Shown here: in pieces, positions 1 through 5,655 of the stretch | Numbering within the stretch: position 1 is the stretch's first letter | Layout: each line of letters opens with the position of its first letter | Origin: Candidatus Aegiribacteria sp. | GTDB taxonomy: Bacteria > Fermentibacterota > Fermentibacteria > Fermentibacterales > JCC-6 | Direction of reading: 5' to 3' | NCBI GenBank assembly: GCA_030600975.1 | Contig: JAUVUL010000014.1 | Span: 1-10,943 of the forward strand | Length of the DNA: 10,943 nt | Notes under the pieces: model-generated | Seen by the model: only the letters and a program-made list of their open reading frames with translations | The model's database searches: none | What the model was told of the DNA's origin: nothing | Program-made: the position numbers and the translations under genes

Positions 1-2
1 TC

Positions 3-377
3 TGGGAAAAAGCCATGCTGTTACACGAGGAAACCTATCGTCCTACAGGTAAAAATAGGAGAGCCTCACAGATGGCTCGACACTACTACGATTTGTGGTG
101 CTTAGTCACCAAGGGTATTGCTGAGAGGGCGCTTGATCGTGATGACATCTTTAATCGCACGGCTATGCACCGTAAGATTTACTTCAATTGGTCGTGGATG
201 GATTACAGCACACTAAGTCGTGGAAAGCTCCGTTTGGTGCCACTACCTGAACAGGAAGCACAGTGGCGTCAGGACTACCAGGCTATGAGCATGGAGATGT
301 TCTTTGGAGAAGTGCCGAAGTTCGACGAAGTCCTATATGTTATAGCTGAGTTTCAGGAGATGTTTAACAGCGACTGA
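3..377 (+). CDS. AbiEii/AbiGii-type nucleotidyltransferase toxin, C-terminal part
   Basis: The reading frame is open from base 3 and enters from outside the window, so the N-terminal catalytic part is missing and the first internal Met (base 15) is not the true start. The visible segment reads WEKAMLLHEETYRP, then ARHYYDLWCLV, then a Phe/Trp-rich tail ending in EMFNSD. The pattern of a 'WEKA..LH' helix followed by 'RHYYDL' and a C-terminal 'DY..M...MF' stretch is characteristic of AbiEii (DUF1814) nucleotidyltransferases, the toxin half of type IV AbiE toxin-antitoxin systems used in phage abortive infection. Family knowledge: these toxins transfer nucleotides to targets such as tRNA, and an AbiEi antitoxin gene normally lies just upstream. 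Neither the antitoxin nor the catalytic motifs can be checked here. A transposase scar begins just after the stop, so the locus lies in a mobile region. The family call is fairly firm; activity cannot be judged. Confidence 0.78.
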   Translation, partial: WEKAMLLHEETYRPTGKNRRASQMARHYYDLWCLVTKGIAERALDRDDIFNRTAMHRKIYFNWSWMDYSTLSRGKLRLVPLPEQEAQWRQDYQAMSMEMFFGEVPKFDEVLYVIAEFQEMFNSD

Positions 378-419
378 CATTCGAGTATGTAGCATGAATC
401 ATTGCAGAAAACAGAATCA

Positions 420-485
420 GCATATCAGAACATGATAAGATATTTCACAAACTATAGATTAAGAGTCAGAGGCTTATATGCCTGA
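420..485 (+). pseudogene. ISL3-type transposase remnant (extreme C-terminus)
   Basis: Reading from base 450 gives NYRLRVRGLYA followed by TGA. This matches the C-terminal signature of ISL3 (IS204/IS1001/IS1096/IS1165) transposases, which typically end in '(F)RNFxNYRLRVxAxC'. It also matches the better preserved copy at 5499-5618, which ends NYRLRVRALCA. Upstream, the frame reads MIRYFT instead of the expected AYGFRNF, and alignment of the two DNA copies implies a small frame-disrupting deletion. About 30 bp after the stop codon is also conserved between the two copies, suggesting that the insertion-sequence end is retained. No catalytic residues survive, so this is an inactive scar. Confidence 0.6.
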
Positions 486-500
486 TATTGGAAAGTGTCC

Positions 501-557
501 CCATTGGTGGGGTAGAGAGTTGTAAGTGTCGCAAGTGGCGTCCGACCCCAATGGCGC
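501..557 (+). repeat. 57-bp dispersed repeat, copy A (hairpin-forming)
   Basis: This 57-bp sequence is repeated at 1637-1693 in the same orientation with about three substitutions. Its ends are inverted: CCATT and GGGGT on the left pair with ACCCC and AATGG on the right, leaving a 3-nt bulge (GGT) and a loop of about 31 nt. The repeat runs into the reading frame of the downstream HTH ORF (shared peptide RVVSVASGVRPQ), so it may be a duplicated gene segment and not a true mobile-element end. Together the two copies bracket the HTH plus MNT/HepT module. Confidence 0.75.
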
Positions 558-561
558 CTCG
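550..561 (+). other. Copy 1 of the tRNA-Asn 3'-end sequence (possible att core)
   Basis: The 12-mer AATGGCGCCTCG is identical to the sequence covering the 3' end of the tRNA-Asn gene at 5656-5667, in the same orientation. It is also found at 3344-3355. Repeats of a tRNA 3' end are the usual mark of tyrosine-integrase insertion. Here the sequence also encodes Trp-Arg-Leu in the HTH ORF frame, which gives a competing explanation. Confidence 0.45.
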
Positions 562-602
562 ATTCACGATCTACTCGAACCTTTGGTGGCCCAATACTGA
601 AA

Positions 603-881
603 TTGGAATACCGACTAACTTCAAGGATTCCTAACTCAAAGCCCCAAAGGATATACCGTAATCCTATCATATACGCCATAGAACTCAAGGAGGAAATGAG
701 AAGAGAGGGGCTAACCCAGGCTGAACTCGCCCGTAATCATGGAATATCACGGGCTAGAGTTAACCAGTGGTTATCTCTGCTTCAGCTACCTATGCGGGAG
801 ATAAGTCGGATTCTGGCGATGGGGGATAACTGGGAGCGGAGGTTGGTGACGGAACGGATGTTGAGGAGGCAGCATACATGA
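603..881 (+). CDS. Small helix-turn-helix protein (likely recombinase C-terminal fragment), copy 1
   Basis: The core is a clear helix-turn-helix: EGLTQAELARNHGISRARVNQW followed by SLLQLP, resembling the ParB-like or LacI-like HTH appended to some site-specific recombinases. The given start is a TTG with no convincing ribosome-binding site. The frame is open back to base 516, and that upstream part also aligns with the homologue at 3328-3684 (shared WRL, then S.RT..GP, then SKP...YRNPII), so the protein or its ancestor began further upstream. A plausible reading is the detached C-terminal end of a larger recombinase or transposition protein; this is inference. It ends 41 bp before the MNT antitoxin gene on the same strand and may be co-transcribed with it. 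A free-standing DNA-binding regulator of the toxin-antitoxin pair is the main alternative. Confidence 0.5.
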   Translation: MEYRLTSRIPNSKPQRIYRNPIIYAIELKEEMRREGLTQAELARNHGISRARVNQWLSLLQLPMREISRILAMGDNWERRLVTERMLRRQHT

Positions 882-922
882 CACTGTAATAGGCTCTTCA
901 CATATTCCACACGGAGGTAGAA

Positions 923-1222
923 ATGGAAATCCCAGACCATATCGTCAGAGAAGTAAGGACATACTGCAAGGAACATGGTGTGAAGAACCTGTTCCTTTTT
1001 GGTTCATACGCAAGGGGCGATGCAACACAATCAAGCGATATAGATCTCCTAGTCGAGTTTCAGACCGACAGACAGATCAGCTACCTGGATATGTTGATCA
1101 TTAAGTCGGACCTTGAGAGAATACTGGGATCCGAGGTTGATTTGGTAGAGATAGCTTCGCTGGTGAATCCCATCCGACGTAAGAGTATACTGTCGGAGAG
1201 GATACCTCTCTATGCTTCCTGA
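923..1222 (+). CDS. mntA: MNT-domain nucleotidyltransferase, antitoxin of a MntA/HepT pair
   Basis: This 99-aa protein is a minimal nucleotidyltransferase. The active-site motif GSYARGDATQSSDID spans residues 27-41 and fits GSx10DxD, with D39 and D41 as metal ligands. A third carboxylate is expected at D73 (EVDLVE). Known of the family: MntA antitoxins neutralise their HepT partner by adding AMP residues to a tyrosine close to the HEPN active site. A good ribosome-binding site (GGAGG, 914-918) lies just before the ATG. The stop codon overlaps the start of the HepT gene by 11 bp in another reading frame, the standard arrangement for this pair and a sign of translational coupling. All key residues are present, so the protein is probably active. 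It acts in the cytoplasm. Confidence 0.9.
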   Translation: MEIPDHIVREVRTYCKEHGVKNLFLFGSYARGDATQSSDIDLLVEFQTDRQISYLDMLIIKSDLERILGSEVDLVEIASLVNPIRRKSILSERIPLYAS

Positions 1223-1577
1223 GGACAGAGATGCAGCCCTTATTCTTGATATAATTTCGGCTGCCCGTGATATCGAAGGATTTGTGACCGGTATCGACCT
1301 GCAGGAATTTGAATCGGACAAGATGATGCGTTTTGCCGTTGAAAGGCAATTGCTTGTTATCGGTGAGGCTGCGAAACACCTTTCAGAAGATTTCAAGAAG
1401 AAAGTACCTTCGGTTCCCTGGAGTGCTATTATCGGTTTGAGGAACATCTTAGCACATGAATATGGAGAGATTCTCACTGAGCGTGTCTGGCTGGTGGCTG
1501 TCAGAGACCTGAAAGGGCTTGTCGAAGAACTGCTGCCCCATCTTCGCAGGCAAGGGTACAACGAAGAGATTCCTTAG
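1212..1577 (+). CDS. hepT: HepT-like HEPN ribonuclease toxin (DUF86)
   Basis: This 121-aa helical protein carries the HEPN RNase signature RNILAHEY at residues 77-84 (Rx4HxY: R77, H82, Y84), preceded by the family-typical VIGEAAKHL segment at 49-57. Known of the family: HepT homodimers cleave RNA, including tRNA, and are silenced when the cognate MntA AMPylates the tyrosine of the Rx4HxY motif. The order antitoxin then toxin, with an 11-bp overlap, matches characterised MntA/HepT modules. The length is normal for a DUF86 protein, and catalytic and regulatory residues are intact. The start ATG lies inside the end of the antitoxin gene, so expression should depend on translation of that gene. 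The module sits between two copies of a 57-bp repeat, consistent with horizontal mobility. Confidence 0.9.
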   Translation: MLPEDRDAALILDIISAARDIEGFVTGIDLQEFESDKMMRFAVERQLLVIGEAAKHLSEDFKKKVPSVPWSAIIGLRNILAHEYGEILTERVWLVAVRDLKGLVEELLPHLRRQGYNEEIP

Positions 1578-1589
1578 TTGTTCAACTAA
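1574..1589. repeat. Small inverted repeat over the hepT stop codon
   Basis: TTAGTTG and CAACTAA are exact inverted arms separated by TT, overlapping the TAG stop at 1575-1577. It could fold as a 6-bp A/U-rich stem with a 4-nt loop. It lacks GC pairs and a long U tract, so a terminator role is weak. Confidence 0.3.
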
Positions 1590-1636
1590 TTAATTCGCCA
1601 GAATTCCGCAAGTTCCTGGATATGATTCATACGATC

Positions 1637-1693
1637 CCATCGGTGGGGTAGAGAGTTGTAAGTGTCGCAAGTGGTGTCCGACCCCAACGGCGC
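1637..1693 (+). repeat. 57-bp dispersed repeat, copy B
   Basis: This is the second copy of the element at 501-557, about 95% identical by eye. Two substitutions fall in the outer stem and break pairing (CCATCGG against CCAACGG), so the hairpin is better kept in copy A. The same frame is readable here (RVVSVASGVRPQ) but continues into unrelated sequence instead of an HTH, so this copy appears to be a truncated gene start or an element end. Confidence 0.75.
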
Positions 1694-1781
1694 TCAGACA
1701 GCACTTCTGAAAAGATCTGGGATATTGACGCATTGTAGTACCCTGAGTATGGCGATTCGTTTGTGATGAATTCTAACAATC

Positions 1782-3152
1782 CTACTGAAATACGGAACTC
1801 AGATACTCATCGTAAATTGCCTGCATGATATGCTCTTCTGGCAGAAAGAAAACAGAATACTCTCCAAATTCCAGTTCTTCGGGTGTGCCAGAAATCAAGT
1901 AGATAAATCCGGCTTTCTTTTCAATGTCTATCAACAATATTGAGATCAGTCCGTACTCCATGCCTATATGACCACAAAGCATCAGTCCTCCCTCGCTGAC
2001 TAATCGATCACCACCTTCCGAGTCAGTTGTGCAGTGAACGCTTAGGCCATAGGCATGCATTAAGCCCCAAAATGAGTCGCCATTATTCTCAACACTGTCG
2101 TATTCCCATCGCAGGGAGAACATATCCGAGATGGTTGCCTCCTCGAGTATTTGGTTTACATGGAGTGTACCCCCCTCAAAAAACATCTGTGCGATCCGTG
2201 CCAGTTCAACTGCCGAAACTCGCAGACCGGCCCCGGGGGAAAATACAGTACCGTTTGTGCCTATTACATAAGAGTCAAGCCCTTCGGGATCCGTCGGAAC
2301 CCTGGTTTCTCGATAGTTATCCACGTTAGCCACCCAGGTCCCCTGGTCGTTGAGTCGATAGAGTGCTGCTAGATCGTCTAAACCTAGTGCATCAAAATCC
2401 ATGACATTATAACTTCCGCCTATTCCCAAAGGACCGAGTACATGATTATTCATGTATTGGTCAAATCTTTCTCCTGATATACGTTCAATGATTGTGGCTA
2501 TCAAACCAAAATTGAGACCCGAATAATGGAAAAATTCTCCCGGTTCCATGCTGTTTTGGTCTTCGCTGGTTGCCCAATGCTCGCCATCACCCCATTCTGG
2601 CTCACCTGGATCGAAAAAGGCGCTAATTGGTCGGGTCGCTGGAAGAATGTATTGACTACTATCCCTTACGCTCGATGTGTGGCTCAATAATGATTCCACA
2701 GTGATCGGAGTGTCTGGAAATGCAGGATTTCTAAGGGTGAATCCAAGGTATTCCGAAACATCAGCCGAAAGACCTACAAGGTCTCTTTCGACAAGCTGCA
2801 TAAGGCCGATTGCAGTGACTAACTTGGAAATAGAGGCTATGCGCATGCGTGTGTTGCTAGTCATTGGCAAATCGTTTGCAGTGCTCGGAGGAGTTGTATA
2901 GTATCGATTGCCGAAATATCCTTCAAAGACTGGTTCACCGTCCTGCAGAACCACCACCGAAAGCCCCGCTAGTGGTTGTGCTTCATCTGCCACAATGTGT
3001 GACAACCTGGCGTATAACTTGGCTTTTGAACTGAGTTCAGGCATTTCTTCTGTACTTGTTTCGGTGCTTTGTTCAAACTGCGATGCATCATCGTGCCACT
3101 CAGTAAATCCCAGGCTTGTCAGTATTATGAGTGCTATAAGAATAAACTTCAT
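1782..3152 (-). CDS. Secreted serine hydrolase of the beta-lactamase/penicillin-binding (S12) family
   Basis: This 456-aa protein has an N-terminal signal peptide (hydrophobic residues 2-16) without a lipobox, so it is predicted to be periplasmic or secreted. A beta-lactamase fold follows: motif 1 SISK at 107-110 (nucleophile S107, K110) in the context RIASISKLVTAIG, LLSHTSSV at 155-162, and motif 3 HIG at 395-397 in the context CGHIGMEYG. Motif 2 is unusual. The expected Tyr-x-Asn is Tyr210-Ser-Gly in HYSGLNFGL, so the usual Asn is Gly. Relatives include DD-peptidases, class C beta-lactamases and esterases; the substrate cannot be assigned, and antibiotic resistance should not be assumed. 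A ribosome-binding site (AGGAG on the minus strand, near 3160-3164) supports the start. The gene is a single transcription unit flanked on both sides by repeat or HTH debris, so it may be cargo. Confidence 0.85.
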   Translation of the reverse strand: MKFILIALIILTSLGFTEWHDDASQFEQSTETSTEEMPELSSKAKLYARLSHIVADEAQPLAGLSVVVLQDGEPVFEGYFGNRYYTTPPSTANDLPMTSNTRMRIASISKLVTAIGLMQLVERDLVGLSADVSEYLGFTLRNPAFPDTPITVESLLSHTSSVRDSSQYILPATRPISAFFDPGEPEWGDGEHWATSEDQNSMEPGEFFHYSGLNFGLIATIIERISGERFDQYMNNHVLGPLGIGGSYNVMDFDALGLDDLAALYRLNDQGTWVANVDNYRETRVPTDPEGLDSYVIGTNGTVFSPGAGLRVSAVELARIAQMFFEGGTLHVNQILEEATISDMFSLRWEYDSVENNGDSFWGLMHAYGLSVHCTTDSEGGDRLVSEGGLMLCGHIGMEYGLISILLIDIEKKAGFIYLISGTPEELEFGEYSVFFLPEEHIMQAIYDEYLSSVFQ

Positions 3153-3251
3153 TCTTTTCTCCTTTCATTAATTAGCCCGAAAGGAATATCGATAGCAGTA
3201 TGTCAGTTGTCTTGAAATGACGTGTGTCAGGTAACCCCTCACCGGACCCAC

Positions 3252-3273
3252 GTAGTAAACAGTAGCTTACTAC
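3252..3273. repeat. Inverted repeat upstream of the serine hydrolase gene
   Basis: GTAGTAA (3252-3258) and TTACTAC (3267-3273) are exact inverted arms with an 8-nt spacer, about 100 bp upstream of the minus-strand hydrolase start. It could be an operator or simply part of a decayed mobile element. No regulator can be tied to it. Confidence 0.3.
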
Positions 3274-3327
3274 TAGAATATAGTAATGCTGTAGGTAGGT
3301 CAATGACAGCAAAATGGGTGAGCCGGA

Positions 3328-3684
3328 TTGGTGCAGATCGGGAAATGGCGCCTCGTATCACTCTCCAGGCGAACCCTCAAAGGACCAGTTATTCCGCTGG
3401 TCTATATCCTTTCTTCAAGATCGCATATATCAAAGCCCCGAAAGACATACCGGAACCCAATCATCTTTGCACAAGAACTAGCAGAGGAGATGAGGAGGGA
3501 AGGACTTACCCAGGCTGAACTAGCCCGGAAACGTGGATTATCACGGGCACGTGTCAACCAATGGTTGTCTTTATTGAAGGTTCCGAAACGGGAGATCGAA
3601 AGGGTACTGGCTATGGCAGATCATTGGGAACATCGGTTGGTTACTGAGCGAACTCTTCGAGACAGGTTTAAGACCAGATTATAA
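3328..3684 (+). CDS. Small helix-turn-helix protein (likely recombinase C-terminal fragment), copy 2
   Basis: This is a homologue of the ORF at 603-881. Both contain YRNPII, EEMRREGLTQAELAR, SRARVNQWLSLL and LVTERxLR, and the DNA is visibly related over the whole length. The HTH occupies roughly residues 51-80. The frame is open from 3322, just after a stop at 3319-3321, and the start used here is a TTG without a clear ribosome-binding site. The N-terminal segment WRLVSLSRRTLKGP aligns with the untranslated-looking upstream part of copy 1, so the family probably spans about 120 residues or is the end of a longer protein. The stop codon lies 2 bp from the stop of the convergent SBBP gene, leaving no room for a terminator. 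Function is unknown; a DNA-binding domain left over from a recombinase is the favoured but unproven reading. Confidence 0.5.
   Translation: MVQIGKWRLVSLSRRTLKGPVIPLVYILSSRSHISKPRKTYRNPIIFAQELAEEMRREGLTQAELARKRGLSRARVNQWLSLLKVPKREIERVLAMADHWEHRLVTERTLRDRFKTRL
3344..3355 (+). other. Copy 2 of the tRNA-Asn 3'-end sequence (possible att core)
   Basis: AATGGCGCCTCG is identical to the tRNA 3' end at 5656-5667. The 17 bp before it also resemble the tRNA flank: 23 of 29 positions match between 3327-3355 and 5639-5667 by eye. The copy lies in the same frame position (Trp-Arg-Leu) of the HTH ORF as copy 1. Confidence 0.45.
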
Positions 3685-3686
3685 GT

Positions 3687-5297
3687 CTACTGCATTACAA
3701 CCAACTTCTCTGTAAGTGAGAGCGATCCAACCTGCAGATGGCAGAAGTATACACCTGGTTGTAAGTAACCCACCTGTAATTGGTGAAATCCGGGACCCAG
3801 CGCTCCTTCCGATATCTCAGAAACAAGCTTTCCTGCAATATCATAGATTTCCACTATGACTTCAGAGGCATCGGGTTTGTAGAAGCTGATCGTGAATATG
3901 TCTTCACTTGGGTTTGGTGTTATCGGAAATAGTTGGAGAGCTCCCGATTCTACCTCATGTGGAGGTGCTGCACCCACAGTCTGGCTGTACTTGATAGTGG
4001 CGTAGTCAGTATAGTTGTTGCTGCCCGTGCTGTAACCGGTTACATAGATATTCCCTATTCTGTCTGCCGCAACTGCTTGGGCGGCACCAATACCATTCCC
4101 TGGACCGTTGTAACGGGCAACCCACTGCTCCGCACCATCAGTGTTATATTTAACAGTAGCGTAATCATCATTAGTGTTAAAACCCCTGCTAATCCCTGTC
4201 ACATAGATATTACCATCCTCATCCAATGTAATGTCGTAAGCTTTGTCAGTTAGATTACCCGGACCGTTATAACGGGCGACCCATTGCTGTACTCCGTCAG
4301 TATTGTATTTAATTGTGGTGTAGTCATTGTATGTACTGTCGCTATAACTCATCCCGGTCACGTAGATATTGCCCTCATCATCTAACTCAATGTCTGAGGC
4401 GGCATCACCCTTATTACCCGGGCCGTTATAACGGGCGACCCATTGCTCCAGACCCTCGGAGTTATATTGGATTGTAACATAATCCCAATGATCACCCCAA
4501 CTACAACCGGTCACATTAACAGTCCCTGAATCATCCAATACAATTGCATAGGCTTCGTCATGGCTGTTCTCAGGACCATTATAACGAGCCACCCATTCCT
4601 GTACTCCGTCAGAGTTATACTTAATTGTGGTGTAATCATTGCCTATGCCGATGCCATGACTCATCCCTGTCACATAGACATTGCTCTCATCATCCAGTGC
4701 AATGTCTGAGGCTGTATCTTCGGTATTGTCCGGGCCGTTGTATCTGGCGACCCATAGCTCCAATCCATCAGGATTGTACTTGATTGTCGTATAATCACGG
4801 TAGGTACCATCGCTGAACCCAGTTACGTAGACATTCCCATCCGAGTCCAGCGCTATGGTATAGGCTATGTCTGTAAAGTTACCAGGACCGTTGTAGCGAG
4901 CGACCCATTGCTGTATTCCGTCGGAATTATACTTGACTGTAACGTAATCATAATCGGTGCCGTCTCCAAAGCTTCTTCCTGTCACATAGACATTACCTGC
5001 ATCGTCCACAACAATGCTTGTTGCAGCGTCAGACTCATTCCCAGGACCATTATAGCGAGCTACCCATTGCTGTACTCCGTCAGTGTTATACTTGATTGTG
5101 GTGTACTCATCATTGCTACTCCCGGTCACATAAATATTCCCCGTATCGTCCAAAATGATAGCGTAGGCGTTATCCCAATTGTCCGCCGGACCGTTGTAAC
5201 GAGCGACCCATTCCTCAGTTGGATCATCTGAAATAGCATTTCCAGCAGACAGTATTAAGATTACTGCTGTAAGTAGAAGAATTGATAAACTCTTCAT
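3687..5297 (-). CDS. Secreted SBBP-repeat beta-propeller protein with C-terminal sorting domain
   Basis: This 536-aa protein has a signal peptide (residues 1 to about 23), eight tandem repeats of 48-53 aa from residue 30 to about 443, and a C-terminal domain at about 454-536. Each repeat starts WVARYNGP and continues with a GN(I/V)YVTG strand and a DYxTIKYN strand, matching the SBBP (seven-bladed beta-propeller) repeat family. The C-terminus (LFPITPNPSEDIF, IYDIAGKLV, GPGFHQLQVG, PGVYF) resembles the type A sorting domain of the type IX secretion system or the FlgD-like Ig domain common in FCB-group bacteria, so the protein is probably exported to the surface. Its ligand and role are unknown. 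A GAGGAG ribosome-binding site (5304-5309) and a promoter at 5371-5399 support the start. Blades alternate in a two-blade pattern, described in the findings. Confidence 0.88.
   Translation of the reverse strand: MKSLSILLLTAVILILSAGNAISDDPTEEWVARYNGPADNWDNAYAIILDDTGNIYVTGSSNDEYTTIKYNTDGVQQWVARYNGPGNESDAATSIVVDDAGNVYVTGRSFGDGTDYDYVTVKYNSDGIQQWVARYNGPGNFTDIAYTIALDSDGNVYVTGFSDGTYRDYTTIKYNPDGLELWVARYNGPDNTEDTASDIALDDESNVYVTGMSHGIGIGNDYTTIKYNSDGVQEWVARYNGPENSHDEAYAIVLDDSGTVNVTGCSWGDHWDYVTIQYNSEGLEQWVARYNGPGNKGDAASDIELDDEGNIYVTGMSYSDSTYNDYTTIKYNTDGVQQWVARYNGPGNLTDKAYDITLDEDGNIYVTGISRGFNTNDDYATVKYNTDGAEQWVARYNGPGNGIGAAQAVAADRIGNIYVTGYSTGSNNYTDYATIKYSQTVGAAPPHEVESGALQLFPITPNPSEDIFTISFYKPDASEVIVEIYDIAGKLVSEISEGALGPGFHQLQVGYLQPGVYFCHLQVGSLSLTEKLVVMQ
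3969..5210 (-). repeat. Eight in-frame tandem repeats of about 155 bp
   Basis: The coding DNA for the eight SBBP blades forms a tandem array. Strings coding WVARYNGP recur eight times with spacing of 144-159 bp, with silent third-position differences between copies. The copies are diverged enough that recent slippage is unlikely, but protein-level selection keeps the motif almost unchanged. Confidence 0.85.
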
Positions 5298-5313
5298 AGT
5301 TCTCTCCTCATTT

Positions 5314-5333
5314 ATTTCAAATGCATCTGAAAT
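5314..5333. promoter_or_regulatory. 20-bp near-perfect palindrome in the SBBP gene leader
   Basis: ATTTCAAATGCATCTGAAAT matches its own reverse complement at 18 of 20 positions. It lies between the predicted transcription start (near 5364) and the ribosome-binding site of the minus-strand SBBP gene. That position suits a repressor operator or a short RNA hairpin; no regulator is assigned. Confidence 0.4.
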
Positions 5334-5370
5334 GAGAATACATATATATTGTATGCAGCGCTCTTAAATC

Positions 5371-5399
5371 AGCATAAACCTCAATGTATATGATGTCAA
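5371..5399 (-). promoter_or_regulatory. Sigma70-like promoter for the SBBP gene
   Basis: On the minus strand, TTGACA (5394-5399) is a perfect -35 box. It is followed after exactly 17 bp by TATGCT (5371-5376), a four-of-six -10 box. The predicted start near 5364 gives a leader of about 67 nt. Confidence 0.5.
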
Positions 5400-5498
5400 G
5401 TTTATACAGTTGGATGACTTGGTCCAAGCAATTTATTGCAGATGTCCCTCAGTCTTCAGCGAAACCCACTTATTCTCCTGATTAAGCCTTGGAGGTGA

Positions 5499-5618
5499 AC
5501 CAGGACTTACGGAATAACAGATAGCTTCCACAACAAGATGAAAATGATCGTCAGAAGAGCATATGGATTCAGAAACTTCAATAATTATAGACTGAGAGTC
5601 AGAGCTTTATGTGCTTAG
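5499..5618 (+). pseudogene. ISL3-type transposase remnant (C-terminal 40 aa)
   Basis: The frame ends GITDSFHNKMKMIVRRAYGF followed by RNFNNYRLRVRALCA and TAG at 5616-5618. This is the classic end of ISL3-family transposases, in which a '(E/D)xxNNKIKxIxRRAYGFRNFxNxRLRV' helix closes the catalytic domain. An in-frame stop at 5496-5498 and loss of everything upstream show it is a fragment with no DDE residues. The gene ends 39 bp from the CCA end of tRNA-Asn. The sequence after the stop is shared with the second scar at 420-485, so both come from the same or closely related elements. Confidence 0.82.
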
Positions 5619-5655
5619 ATCGGATAGGTGCCCCTGTTAATGGTGTAGAGCCGTT

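Noticed and set aside
501..557. Possible integron attC site (hairpin repeat next to small cassettes)
   Set aside because: The arms do not match the RYYYAAC/GTTRRRY core pairs of attC, and no integron integrase is seen.
452..688. Minus-strand 78-aa ORF over the repeat region
   Set aside because: It has no ribosome-binding site or recognisable motif, and lies opposite the transposase scar, the repeat and the HTH frame.
3222..3518. Plus-strand 98-aa ORF starting with GTG at 3222
   Set aside because: It runs out of frame across the HTH homology, which is only conserved in the frame used for 3328-3684. No motif is seen.
3969..5210. CRISPR-like array, because of regularly spaced repeats
   Set aside because: Repeat and spacer are both coding and conserved at protein level, with a 144-159 bp period. 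This is a beta-propeller gene.
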